This document shows, one piece after another, positions 1-7,967 of a DNA stretch of 42,216 nt. Source of the stretch: Gemmatimonadaceae bacterium (GTDB taxonomy: Bacteria; Gemmatimonadota; Gemmatimonadetes; Gemmatimonadales; Gemmatimonadaceae). The notes under the pieces are model-generated. The model did not search any database, was not told where the DNA came from, and saw nothing but the letters and a program-made list of their open reading frames with translations. The stretch covers positions 1 to 42,216 of the forward strand of contig JAICJQ010000010.1 of NCBI GenBank assembly GCA_025928335.1, given 5' to 3'. The position numbers and the translations under genes were made by a program. The number at the start of each line of letters is the position of its first letter. The first letter of the stretch is position 1.

Positions 1-567
1 CAGTTAGCGGGTCATCTCGCGACGACGGCGAAGATGCTCGACACGCTGTTCGGCGACGTGGCTCACGTGAACGAACACGTCAAGGCAATCAAGGACATCG
101 AGCACAAGGCGGATCTGCTGACGGCGACGGTCAATCAGCGGATCGACAAGAGCTTCATCACCCCGATCGATCGCGAGGATATTCACACCCTGGCGTCGCG
201 GCTCGACGACGTCATCGATCTGCTCGACGGCACGGCGCGCCGTTTCGAGATGCTCCATATCACCGAGGTGCTGCCGCCGGCCAAGCAGCTCAGCGGCGTG
301 CTCTGTCGCGCCGCCAATGAGATTCAGGCCGCTGTGGCCGAGATGCGACAGCCGCGCGAAGTGAACGAGCACGTGGCGCTGATCAAGCACCTCGAGGAAG
401 AGGGAGATGCGATTTACCACGAAGCCGTCGGCGCGCTGTTCGCGGGCCGACCGGATCCGCTCGACGTGATCCGATGGAAGGAGATGTACGACACCCTCGA
501 GCGCGCGATCGACAGCTGCATGGGTGTCGCCCAAGTGTTGCAGAGCATCTCTCTCAAGAACGCCTGA
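1..567 (+). CDS. DUF47 family PhoU-like protein, 5' truncated
   Basis: This is the C-terminal part of a DUF47 (PhoU-like) helical protein. The frame is open from base 1, so the visible 188 residues lack the start; the family is usually a little over 200 residues, so only a short N-terminal piece should be missing. Family features visible are the KDIEHKAD segment, the TPIDREDI motif after the first helical hairpin, and DVIDLLD. DUF47 proteins are commonly encoded directly upstream of Pit-type phosphate transporters and are thought to modulate them. That is the arrangement here: the pit start lies 13 bases after this stop. It acts in the cytoplasm, probably at the membrane transporter. The internal ATG at 34 is unlikely to be the true start, because in-frame coding continues upstream of it. 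Confidence 0.88.
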   Translation, partial: QLAGHLATTAKMLDTLFGDVAHVNEHVKAIKDIEHKADLLTATVNQRIDKSFITPIDREDIHTLASRLDDVIDLLDGTARRFEMLHITEVLPPAKQLSGVLCRAANEIQAAVAEMRQPREVNEHVALIKHLEEEGDAIYHEAVGALFAGRPDPLDVIRWKEMYDTLERAIDSCMGVAQVLQSISLKNA

Positions 568-580
568 CCGGCGCGACCGA

Positions 581-1618
581 GTGATCGCTTACGTCGTCGC
601 GATCGTCCTGATCGCGTTCATTTTCGATTTCAGCAACGGCTTCCACGACTCGGCGAACTCCATCGCCACGATCGTCGGGACGCGCGTTCTCAGTCCGCTC
701 GCCGCGGTGCTGTGGGCAGCCGTCTTCAACTTCACCGCCGCGTTTACGGGATCGCTCGCCGTCGCCAAAGCGGTGGGCGGCGGCATGATCGAGCAGAGCA
801 TCGTCAACCCGAACGTCATTCTCGGTGGGCTGCTCGGTGCGATTGCGTGGAACGTCATCACCTGGTTCTTCGGGATTCCCTCGAGCTCATCGCACGCGCT
901 GATCGGCGGGTATGCGGGGGCGGCGGTCGCACGCGCCGGACTGGGGGCGATCACGTGGGGAACGAAATGGACCCAGACGCTGACGTTCATCGTGCTCTCG
1001 CCACTCATCGGCATGGTCGCCGGCTACATCCTGATGGTCATCGTGTTCTGGTTGTTTTACCGAACGTCGGCGGCGCGCGTCGATCGTTTCTTTCGGCCGG
1101 CGCAGCTCGTGAGCTCGGCGTTGCTGTCCTATTCGCACGGCGGCAACGACGCGCAGAAAACGATGGGTGTCGTCGTCGGCCTCCTGGTATCCGTGAAAGG
1201 GCTGTTTGCCGACCAACAAGGGTGGCTCCACGCGCTGTACCTGCCGGACAACTCCTCCGTGCCGCGTTGGCTGGAGATCGGCGCGTATTCGGCGATCTCG
1301 CTGGGTACCTTGTTCGGGGGCTGGCGCATCGTGCACACGATGGGTCAGCGTATCACGAAGCTTCGGCCTGTCGGCGGTTTTTGCGCCGAGACCGGCGGCG
1401 CCGCGGCGATTCTCATCGCGACCCACTTTGGGATTCCTGTGAGCACGACGCACACGATCACGGGCTCGATCGTCGGCGTCGGGGCGACGCAGCGCGCGTC
1501 GGCGGTGCGGTGGGGGATTGCCGGCCGGATTGTCTGGGCGTGGATTCTCACCATTCCGGCGGCGGCGATCATGTCGGCGATCGCTTACTTCATCCTGTCC
1601 CGGGTCATTCGATTCTGA
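581..1618 (+). CDS. pit: Inorganic phosphate transporter, Pit family
   Basis: A 345-residue inner-membrane low-affinity phosphate permease. The two inverted PHO4 repeats are visible: GFHDSANSIATIVGTR near residue 20 and a second copy beginning SHGGNDAQKT near residue 185. A late TGGAAAILIATHFGIPVSTTHT segment is also typical of the family. Hydrophobic segments run through the whole protein. I chose the GTG at 581, because translation from it begins directly with the first membrane helix (VIAYVVAIVLIAFIFDF); the longer in-frame start at 524 overlaps the upstream gene and adds a charged non-family extension. The DUF47 gene just upstream is its usual partner and the two are probably co-transcribed. 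With the pst genes in this window broken, this may be the phosphate importer that matters at this locus. Confidence 0.95.
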   Translation: MIAYVVAIVLIAFIFDFSNGFHDSANSIATIVGTRVLSPLAAVLWAAVFNFTAAFTGSLAVAKAVGGGMIEQSIVNPNVILGGLLGAIAWNVITWFFGIPSSSSHALIGGYAGAAVARAGLGAITWGTKWTQTLTFIVLSPLIGMVAGYILMVIVFWLFYRTSAARVDRFFRPAQLVSSALLSYSHGGNDAQKTMGVVVGLLVSVKGLFADQQGWLHALYLPDNSSVPRWLEIGAYSAISLGTLFGGWRIVHTMGQRITKLRPVGGFCAETGGAAAILIATHFGIPVSTTHTITGSIVGVGATQRASAVRWGIAGRIVWAWILTIPAAAIMSAIAYFILSRVIRF

Positions 1619-1621
1619 GCA

Positions 1622-1900
1622 TTAGTCGTCGATTCCTACCGCGAACTTCACGATAAAGGAATCTTCACGCAGCGTCTCGATGTCGGCGGCGTCGAGCTGA
1701 AAGGAGCGCAGCTGCCAACGATGCTCGGCCCACACCGGCCCGTAGTAAACCAGCGCCGCGCGTTCCTCGATAAGGCGTCGAAGGCGGTGCGCGTTCGCGG
1801 CGCTCAGTCGAATCTTTCCACGGTGTTCGCCGGAGAAGTCGTCCGACGACACCTCGGCAAACCCAACGCCCGGGATGCCGTTGATCGATGCAAAGACCAT
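1622..1900 (-). CDS. Small hypothetical protein, 92 residues
   Basis: I do not recognise a family. The product is 92 residues, soluble, with no signal peptide or membrane segment. It is acidic at the C-terminus and has an aromatic-rich middle (LVYYGPVWAEHRW). The start ATG at 1900 is preceded by an AGGA element at a sensible distance, which supports real translation. The gene is convergent with pit, and the two stop codons are only a few bases apart, leaving no room for a terminator. Composition matches the surrounding genes. It could be a lineage-specific small protein; no function is proposed. Confidence 0.6.
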   Translation of the reverse strand: MVFASINGIPGVGFAEVSSDDFSGEHRGKIRLSAANAHRLRRLIEERAALVYYGPVWAEHRWQLRSFQLDAADIETLREDSFIVKFAVGIDD

Positions 1901-1992
1901 CGTCCGTCCTGTGCCAGCAGGTCGGCGTCTGCACTATTCTGAAGTGATCGGCCGTCGCTCTTGCAACAGACGTGCCCTGAGCGAACGGTGCT

Positions 1993-3522
1993 TCAGACGA
2001 TTCTCAATCCAACAATCGCTGCGAAAACAGCGAGCAGCGCCGCCGTGAGCATCGCCGCACGAAACGCGCTCGTGAATGACGAATCGATCGCCACGCGTAC
2101 TGTTGTTTTCTGCTCGGACGTAAGCGACGGAGTCGCCGCGATCTCCGCTCCCGCCAACTTTGGCAGTTGCGCAGTGACCTGCGATCTCGCTTCGATCGAC
2201 AGGGGCAGGGAATCCAGCCGACTCGCAACGCCGGCGTTGAACATGCCGGAAATCATCACGCCAAAAATCGCGATCGCGATGAGGCCAGCGACGCGCGCCA
2301 CGGCGTTGTTTATCCCGCTGGCCACGCCCGAGTGCTCGCTCGACACCGACTCCATGACCGTCGTCGTGAGTGGCGCGACGGTAATCGCCATGCCGGTTCC
2401 GAGAATGACGATGGCGAGCAGCGTCATCGCGGCGACGAAGGAATTGCGCATCGGGATCGCGAACGTACCGAGTCCGATCGCGGCGATGAGCGGTCCTATC
2501 GTCAGGGGCAAGCGATGTCCGACGCGACGAATCAACCCTCCCGACCAGCGTGACATCACGAACATGATGATCGGGAAGGGCAGCAGCATCGCGCCGGCGG
2601 CCGTCGCGGTGTAGCGCCGTACCTGAATCAGCTCCAGCGGAACGAGAAAGAGCATCTCGGTAAGGGCCGCGTACAGAAAAAACGTCAGCACATTGCTCGG
2701 AGTGAAGCAGCGCGAGCCAAAGAGCTCGAGCGGAAGCATGGGGTTCTTGACGCGTCCCTCCACGACGACGAGCGCCACCAGCGCGGCCACGCCGATGAGC
2801 AACGCGCCGAGAACGAGCGGATGCCGCGGACCAAGCGGAGGCCACTCGAGCAGTCCGAACACGACGCCGCTCAGGCCGACCACGGCGAGTGCTGCTCCCG
2901 TCCAGTCGATTGCGCCCTCGCGTGACGGATCCTTCGTTTCCTCGATCGAGCGCAGCGACAACAGCACGACGATCGCGGCGAGCGGGACGTTCATGAAGAA
3001 CACCGCGCGCCACGACGCGTGCTCGACGAGCCAGCCGCCGAGCACCGGACCGATCGCCGTCATGATCGCGGTGAATCCGGACCACGTGCCGATGGCACGT
3101 CCTCGCTCATCATCATCGAACGTCGTCGTAATGATCGCGAGGCTCCCGGGCACGAGAAAAGCCGCACCGACGCCCTGAACGGCCCGGCCGATGATCAGCG
3201 AGAGCGACGACGGCGCGAAGCCGCAGAGCACGGACGCGATCGTAAACACGATCACGCCGGAGAGGAACACGCGACGGCGTCCGAGCTGATCGCCGAGCGA
3301 TCCGCCGACGAGGATCAGTGCTCCGAGAAACAGCGCGTACGCTTCGATCACCCACTGCACGTCGGTGATGGTCGCGCCGAGATCGCGTTGCAACGCCGGA
3401 AGGGCCACGTTCACTACGGTGCCGTCGATGAACGTCATGCTCGACGCCACGATCGTGGCGATCAGCGTTCCGCGTTTGGACGCAGTCGTCGCGCCCCGTG
3501 CGAGCGAAGTCGTGCTGGTCAT
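1993..3522 (-). CDS. DHA2-type MFS efflux transporter (EmrB/QacA-like)
   Basis: A 509-residue inner-membrane major facilitator of the 14-helix drug:H+ antiporter-2 group. Family features: the first helix ends FIDGTVVNVALPAL; the motif A region reads LGDQLGRRRVF after helix 2; the motif C-like GPVLGGWLVEHASWRAVFF sits at helix 5. The last ~90 residues contain a large periplasmic loop (LDSLPLSIEARSQVTAQLPKLAG) before the final helix, as in EmrB/QacA relatives. I chose ATG 3522 because it starts just ahead of the first helix; an upstream in-frame ATG at 3576 adds residues with no membrane character. It diverges from the CHAD gene across about 105 bases. It stands alone, without a membrane-fusion partner. 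The substrate cannot be told from sequence. Confidence 0.92.
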   Translation of the reverse strand: MTSTTSLARGATTASKRGTLIATIVASSMTFIDGTVVNVALPALQRDLGATITDVQWVIEAYALFLGALILVGGSLGDQLGRRRVFLSGVIVFTIASVLCGFAPSSLSLIIGRAVQGVGAAFLVPGSLAIITTTFDDDERGRAIGTWSGFTAIMTAIGPVLGGWLVEHASWRAVFFMNVPLAAIVVLLSLRSIEETKDPSREGAIDWTGAALAVVGLSGVVFGLLEWPPLGPRHPLVLGALLIGVAALVALVVVEGRVKNPMLPLELFGSRCFTPSNVLTFFLYAALTEMLFLVPLELIQVRRYTATAAGAMLLPFPIIMFVMSRWSGGLIRRVGHRLPLTIGPLIAAIGLGTFAIPMRNSFVAAMTLLAIVILGTGMAITVAPLTTTVMESVSSEHSGVASGINNAVARVAGLIAIAIFGVMISGMFNAGVASRLDSLPLSIEARSQVTAQLPKLAGAEIAATPSLTSEQKTTVRVAIDSSFTSAFRAAMLTAALLAVFAAIVGLRIV

Positions 3523-3627
3523 GATGAGAGACGAATTGACGGTCGACCGGTGGTTGCGGCAAGCGTCGCGGCCCATGATCCGCTGCCTGGACGGCTCCTC
3601 TCTTGCCCGCTCGTCGATCTTTCAGGC

Positions 3628-4554
3628 ATGGGAACATCCAGTCCGCTCGTCACCGATCCGGCGAAACGCGCGGCACGACTGGTCGCGTTGTCGCTCTTGC
3701 GTGACGTCGTGGCGGCTCGCGACCGGCTCGATGATCCGTCGGACGACAAGGCGCTGCACGATTTCCGCGTCGCGTTGCGGCGCCTGCGATCGTGGATCCG
3801 GGCATTCCGACCAGTACTATGCGACACCCTGCGCGGAAAGGTCGTGCGCCGCCTCAAGCGGCTCGCGGATGCGACGGGGGCAAGTCGCGATCTCGAGGTC
3901 CGCATTGAATGGATCGATCGAGAGCGACGCCAGTTGCGCGTCGCCGAGCGCAAAGGCGCCGCCTGGCTGATCAAGCGTCTACGCCGGGAGAAGCTCACGT
4001 GCGACGCCGAGTTGCGCCGCGTCCTCGACCAGGACTTCGACAAGACGATGCACCGTGTCGAACGGGCGATGCTGCGGTATGAGGCGCGGGTCGAGGGTGA
4101 GCCGTCGTACGAAGACGTCGCGAGCGAGATCGTCGCGCGGCATCTCGCAGCGCTGTCCGCGGCGATGGCCGACGTCTCGAGCGTAAACGACCGGGCGCAG
4201 GCACACGCCGCACGTATTGCCACGAAGCGGCTGCGCTACGTCTTGGAGATCGTTGCGCCGAGTGACTCGGATCAGGCGCGGGCGATGGTCTCGCTCAAGG
4301 AGCTCCAGGACCGACTCGGTGAGGTGCACGACGCCCAAACGCTCGGCAGCCAAATCGCGTCGTTCGTCGTCGAGCTCTCCGCCGCGAAAGCCGAACGAGG
4401 GAAATCAAGAACAAAAAGCGTCGTGGCGCGCGTCGATCCAGTGCCGGGCCTGCGAGCATTGCTTCGACGCCTCCGCCGGCATGAGAGGGAATCGTTCCGC
4501 CTTATGCTTCCCGCCTGGCAAGCGACGGCGAGCGGGCTGCATTTGGAGCATTGA
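3628..4554 (+). CDS. CHAD domain protein
   Basis: A 308-residue cytoplasmic protein made almost entirely of a CHAD domain, a helical bundle with conserved histidines and many arginines and lysines. Known CHAD proteins bind inorganic polyphosphate or associate with polyphosphate granules. Visible hallmarks are KALHDFRVALRRLRSW near residue 45, a long basic helix region, ATKRLRYVLE near residue 200 and LQDRLGEVHDAQTLG near residue 230. The start is ATG 3628. The same frame stays open for about 600 bases upstream, but that part is antisense to the exporter and has no family similarity. The polyphosphate link fits ppk1 at the far end of the window and the phosphate genes beside it. It is convergent with the porin gene, with about 11 bases between them. 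Confidence 0.88.
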   Translation: MGTSSPLVTDPAKRAARLVALSLLRDVVAARDRLDDPSDDKALHDFRVALRRLRSWIRAFRPVLCDTLRGKVVRRLKRLADATGASRDLEVRIEWIDRERRQLRVAERKGAAWLIKRLRREKLTCDAELRRVLDQDFDKTMHRVERAMLRYEARVEGEPSYEDVASEIVARHLAALSAAMADVSSVNDRAQAHAARIATKRLRYVLEIVAPSDSDQARAMVSLKELQDRLGEVHDAQTLGSQIASFVVELSAAKAERGKSRTKSVVARVDPVPGLRALLRRLRRHERESFRLMLPAWQATASGLHLEH

Positions 4555-4565
4555 GGGTGCTCGGC

Positions 4566-5876
4566 TCAGAAGTTCACCACCCAATGCAGGAAAAAGATGC
4601 TCGACTTCGGTGTCGGTCTCACGTTCGTGCCGACCGGGGTCGGAAAGTCAGTCGGAGATTGGTTCTGCCAATCCGCCGTGAGCGTCATGCGTTGATTCAC
4701 ATCGTATGAGGCGCCGAGAACCCAGAAGTTGTAGCCGGGCGTCGTTCCGGCATAATTCACGGCGCCGGGCACGCTCGAGCTGGGATCCGTTTGCGGGGTG
4801 AAGCGATCGTAGCGCGCCACGACACTGAACCCGGACTTGTGCGACTCGTTGAAGACCTCGAGCGGGCGGAAGATGATGAAGCCGTCGAAGAGGCGCCCGG
4901 TCGAATCGTGGACGACACGCGGACTCGCCGTCGTGTTGCCGCCGTTGTCGCTCGCGTCGGCGCGCTGCGCGTAGTCGAAGCCGGCGCTGAGGCGACATCG
5001 TCCGCCGCTCCGATAGTCGCAGGTATTCGTATCGCGAACCGCCATGAAGAGACCGAAGCGATTGCGCTTCATGCCGTCGGTGATCGCACCGTTCGTTCCC
5101 GGACCCACCTGTCCGGCGCCGCCGGACTGGAAGGCGCTGCCGTTGTAGCCGAGATAGCCCCACGGCGAAATCGTGAGGTAACGGACATAATGATTGATCG
5201 ACGGATCGTTGGCGAAGGGCGTCAGCGACACGCGCAGCCCCACGTCCTTGAAACGATTCGACGTGACCGGCTGGCCCGTCGTGCCCGGGTTGTCGTACGA
5301 CGTGTACCCGCCGCCATTATCGACTACGCCGTAGATCTCTCCCCAGCGATTTCCGAGCGTCGCCAAACCGGCGATACCAACGTCCGAGGACGAGAAGAAG
5401 CCATTCTTCTCCAGCCCTACCTGCTGGAGATAGCGCGGCCAATACAGCTCTTCATAGTCAATGGCGACCGTGTGCAGCATGCCGATCCGGCCGATAAGGT
5501 TCGAACCCGAGCCCATCGAGTTTCGCGCGCCGGTGTATTGCACGTATCCGTACTTGAGTCGTACGACCCACCCGCCGTAGTACGCATTCTGCGCGGGGTT
5601 GGTGTTCTGGAAGATGTCGGTGGTGACGCGAATGGCGCCGTTATCGCCGGCGGGCATTCTGAAAGTCAGATACGCGCGGCCGAGATCGAAGAGGTTCGGG
5701 CTCTTTCCACCGAGATTCGCCTTCGAGGCTGAATCCGGCTTGATCTGCCAATCGCCGAAGAGCTGTCCCGAGAACTCGAAGGCGGGGACGACGGCCGGCG
5801 TCTGCTGGGCGCCGGCCATTGTGGTGGTGAGAATGAGGCAGGACGAGAGGGTGACACCGACGTGTCGGAGGATCAC
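4566..5876 (-). CDS. Outer-membrane porin-like beta-barrel protein
   Basis: A 436-residue secreted protein with a signal peptide (hydrophobic run near residues 8-20 ending at AGAQ), followed by a sequence rich in alternating aromatic and polar residues typical of a beta-barrel. The C-terminus ends in the strand FFLHWVVNF, whose terminal phenylalanine is characteristic of barrel proteins inserted by BamA. I used the GTG at 5876, which starts immediately before the signal peptide; the in-frame extension to 6155 is not signal-like. The neighbourhood (pst remnants, pit, CHAD) suggests a phosphate-selective porin of the OprO/OprP type, but I cannot confirm the selectivity from the sequence. The upstream region contains an 11-bp-period repeat described separately, which may control this gene. 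Confidence 0.72.
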   Translation of the reverse strand: MILRHVGVTLSSCLILTTTMAGAQQTPAVVPAFEFSGQLFGDWQIKPDSASKANLGGKSPNLFDLGRAYLTFRMPAGDNGAIRVTTDIFQNTNPAQNAYYGGWVVRLKYGYVQYTGARNSMGSGSNLIGRIGMLHTVAIDYEELYWPRYLQQVGLEKNGFFSSSDVGIAGLATLGNRWGEIYGVVDNGGGYTSYDNPGTTGQPVTSNRFKDVGLRVSLTPFANDPSINHYVRYLTISPWGYLGYNGSAFQSGGAGQVGPGTNGAITDGMKRNRFGLFMAVRDTNTCDYRSGGRCRLSAGFDYAQRADASDNGGNTTASPRVVHDSTGRLFDGFIIFRPLEVFNESHKSGFSVVARYDRFTPQTDPSSSVPGAVNYAGTTPGYNFWVLGASYDVNQRMTLTADWQNQSPTDFPTPVGTNVRPTPKSSIFFLHWVVNF

Positions 5877-5985
5877 GGGCAAAGTCCGGGTGAGATGGTC
5901 GGGTAACGGTCGATGAGAGAATCTTGGCGGATTTGTTACGTCCGCTTGCGACGCGGAAAGGCTGCCCGAATCGCGTTTCCAGAAG

Positions 5986-6018
5986 TTCACGGATGCGTAA
6001 CGTCGATGTAACGCGTTA
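5986..6018. promoter_or_regulatory. 11-bp-period direct repeats, Pho-box-like
   Basis: Three tandem units begin at 5986, 5997 and 6008 (TTCACG, GTAACG, GTAACG), each followed by five non-conserved bases, giving an exact 11-bp period. The last unit is also part of a perfect 12-bp palindrome, GTAACGCGTTAC, at 6008-6019, and a CTGTCAC lies at 6025-6031. Response regulators of the PhoB/PhoP group bind direct repeats on one helix face with this period. The site lies between the porin and the pst remnants, about 110-140 bases upstream of the porin start. The regulator assignment is an inference. Confidence 0.4.
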
Positions 6019-6074
6019 CAAAAACTGTCACGAAGAAAGATGCACACCGCCCGCGACTGACGGGCGGCATTCAC

Positions 6075-6186
6075 GGCGATGCGTTCATGTTGGGCGGTGA
6101 GCTCGTCGAGTACGCGCCGACGAACGCGCCGTTCCCCACCGCGCGATCTGCGCACCGACGCCTACGTGACCGGCAGGTTCGGGTGA
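6075..6186 (+). pseudogene. pstB: pstB remnant, C-terminal end only, frameshifted
   Basis: Only the last ~37 residues of a phosphate ABC transporter ATPase (PstB) can be seen. The frame at 6075-6130 reads [18 protein letters not shown], matching the PstB stretch before its C-terminus. The next frame then reads [15 protein letters not shown] and a TGA at 6184, matching the family ending of the type RTEDYITGRFG. The two halves differ by one base, so there is an indel near 6131-6140. Upstream of about 6075 nothing resembles PstB: the Walker motifs and signature motif are gone. A second pstB start follows eight bases after this stop, so the ancestor probably had two pstB genes in tandem or a partial duplication. 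Confidence 0.7.
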
Positions 6187-6194
6187 CGGCTTCG

Positions 6195-6356
6195 ATGGCC
6201 GTCGAGCCGGCGGTGGCCGTCGAGCGTGGAAGTGTCGCAGCCGAACGCTTCTCCCTCTGGTACGGCGAAAAGCAGGCGCTGCGAGACATCAATCTCTCGT
6301 TCGCGCCGCAAACCGTCACCGCGCTGATCGGTCCGTCGGGCTGCGGCAAATCGACG
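6195..6356 (+). pseudogene. pstB: pstB remnant, N-terminal end truncated at Walker A
   Basis: This fragment begins at ATG 6195 and encodes the N-terminus of a PstB ATPase: [21 protein letters not shown] followed by the Walker A motif GPSGCGKST. Immediately after the Walker A threonine the similarity stops, and a phoU reading frame begins on another phase. The remaining ~200 residues (signature, Walker B and switch histidine) are missing, so it cannot be an active ATPase. The pattern is what a deletion running from inside pstB into the 5' part of phoU would leave. No pstS, pstC or pstA is present in the window. Confidence 0.82.
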
Positions 6357-6980
6357 GCAACGCCTGCTCGACATGTCCGATCTCGCCACGTCGCTGCTCG
6401 ACCTGTCGGTCGACGCGCTGCTCAGCCGAGACAGCACAATGGCCGAAGCCGTCATCGCCGGCGACAAGGAGCTGGACGCCCTCGAGATCGAGATCGAGGA
6501 CCAGGCGATCGGCCTTCTCGCGCCCCAACAGCCGATGGCGCGCGACCTCCGCTTCATCATCGCCTCGACAAGGTCTCGAACGATCTCGAGCGCGTCGGCG
6601 ATCATGCCGTAACCATCGCCCAGAGCGCGATCCGGCTCGCCAACAGCAGCACGATCATCACGCCGGATCCGGAGATCGGCGAAATGGCGCGGCGCGCACG
6701 GCAGATGCCCCGCGATGGCCTGACCGCGTTCGTACGCGAGGACGGAGCGCCCGGACGCGAGGTATGTCGGGCCGACGACGAGGTGGACGCGTTGCACCAC
6801 TCCATCTTCCGCATCCTCGTGACGCACATGATGGAAGACGCCCGCACGATCACGCCCTCCCTCGAGCTATTCCTCGTCAGCCGTAATCTCGAGCGGGTCG
6901 CCGATTTGGCGACCAACATCGGGGAAGACGCGGTGTTCCTCGCCGAGGGGAAGCAGATCAAGCACCATCTCGAGGAGACG
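6357..6980 (+). pseudogene. phoU: phoU remnant, 5' deleted, frameshifted, stop lost
   Basis: Two PhoU-type helical repeats are recognisable but interrupted. In one frame, 6373-6567, [17 protein letters not shown] leads to [14 protein letters not shown]. From about 6571 the homology continues one frame over with [14 protein letters not shown] and later [20 protein letters not shown] and [16 protein letters not shown] single missing base near 6568 explains the break. The 5' end is fused to the truncated pstB, and the usual stop after the terminal helix is absent, so the second frame reads without interruption into the following uxuB. PhoU normally represses the Pho regulon together with PstSCAB; this copy should not work. 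A metagenome-assembly error would look similar and is the main alternative. Confidence 0.82.
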
Positions 6981-7043
6981 GCGACTCGGCGTTCGTCGCG
7001 ATTCGATTTTGACGGCTGCGTCAGACGTGGCCAACTTTGCGCG

Positions 7044-7853
7044 ATGAATTCATTCGACATCACGGGGCGCGTCGCCGTGGTCACGGGCGGGTACGGAGTG
7101 ATCGGAAGCGTGCTCGGGCGCGGGTTGGCGGCCGCCGGCGCGCGCGTCGCGGTGCTTGGCCGCCGACGCGAGCAGGCGAGCGCCGAAGTCGCGTGGATTC
7201 GCGCGGCAGGCGGCGACGCGCTGCCGCTCGTCGCCGATGCAACCGACATTGATCAGTTGCGCGCCGCGCGCGAGGAGCTCTTGTCCGCGTGGGGACGCGT
7301 CGACATCCTGATCAACGCCGCCGGCGGCAATGTCGCCCGAGCGCGCAGTGACGCGATTAGCGTGTTTGAAATCCCCCCCGACGCCTTCGACGAGGTCCTC
7401 CGGTTGAATCTGCACGGCACAGTGTTGCCGACGATGGTGTTCGCCGAGCAGATGGCGAAGGCGAGTCGCGGATCAATCGTGAACATCTCGTCGATGGCAG
7501 CAGCGCAGGCGCTGAGCGGCGTGATGGGGTATTCGGTCGCCAAGGCCGGGATCGACAACTTCACGCGCTGGCTTGCCGTAGACCTGGCTCGTCGCCATGG
7601 CGATGGTGTCCGCGTGAACGCGATTGCCCCGGGCTTCTTCATCACGACCCAGAATCGCGCTGTGCTCGTGTCAGAGAACGGCGGTCATACCGAGCGCGCC
7701 CATACGATATTGCGGCAAACGCCGATGGGCCGATTTGGCCGTCCCGAGGAGTTGATCGGTGCCGTGCGTTGGCTGTGTAGCGACGCCGCGTCGTTCGTCA
7801 CTGGCGCCGTAATCCCGATCGACGGTGGCTTCAGCGTCTTCAGCGGCGTGTAA
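7044..7853 (+). CDS. uxuB: SDR-type D-mannonate oxidoreductase (fructuronate reductase)
   Basis: A 269-residue short-chain dehydrogenase predicted to interconvert D-fructuronate and D-mannonate with NAD(P)H in the cytoplasm. The dinucleotide motif [10 protein letters not shown] is near residue 12, NAAGG near residue 95, and the catalytic YxxxK is Y163/K167 (YSVAK). The segment [11 protein letters not shown] and the C-terminal GGFSVFSGV are characteristic of the SDR-type UxuB group rather than of general SDRs. The start is ATG 7044; the frame is open far upstream, but only because it runs in from the broken phoU. No good ribosome-binding site is visible. It fits the pathway for glucuronic acid released by the alpha-glucuronidases here, although uronate isomerase and a classical UxuA are not in the window. 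Confidence 0.85.
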   Translation: MNSFDITGRVAVVTGGYGVIGSVLGRGLAAAGARVAVLGRRREQASAEVAWIRAAGGDALPLVADATDIDQLRAAREELLSAWGRVDILINAAGGNVARARSDAISVFEIPPDAFDEVLRLNLHGTVLPTMVFAEQMAKASRGSIVNISSMAAAQALSGVMGYSVAKAGIDNFTRWLAVDLARRHGDGVRVNAIAPGFFITTQNRAVLVSENGGHTERAHTILRQTPMGRFGRPEELIGAVRWLCSDAASFVTGAVIPIDGGFSVFSGV

Positions 7854-7921
7854 CCCGCCGAGTCGCCGAGTCGCCCGTCTTGACAGAAAGCCGGGTCAGC
7901 CGCAAGATCGTGGTGATAATA

Positions 7922-7937
7922 TGACTTGATCATGTCA
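7922..7937. promoter_or_regulatory. Imperfect palindrome, possible operator
   Basis: TGACTTGATCATGTCA is a 16-base inverted repeat with seven of eight pairs matching, centred on GATC. It sits about 30 bases ahead of the enolase-family dehydratase start, in the 114-base gap after uxuB. Its size and dyad symmetry suit a dimeric GntR-type regulator, one of which is encoded at 29594. The link to that protein is an inference from co-location only. Confidence 0.35.
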
Positions 7938-7967
7938 CTCGCGTCCCACCCGCGATTTTCGACCTGA

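Noticed and set aside
3019..3627. Long in-frame upstream extension of the CHAD gene
   Set aside because: It is antisense to the exporter gene, has arginine-rich shadow composition and no CHAD similarity; ATG 3628 fits the domain start.
6087..7853. A 588-residue PstB-PhoU-UxuB fusion protein
   Set aside because: The first phoU part is in another frame, pstB ends at Walker A, and uxuB has its own complete N-terminus; this is an accident of decay, not a designed fusion.
7880..7885. TTGACA as a -35 element before the dehydratase gene
   Set aside because: No convincing -10 at 16-18 bases; the nearest GATAAT is 29 bases away.
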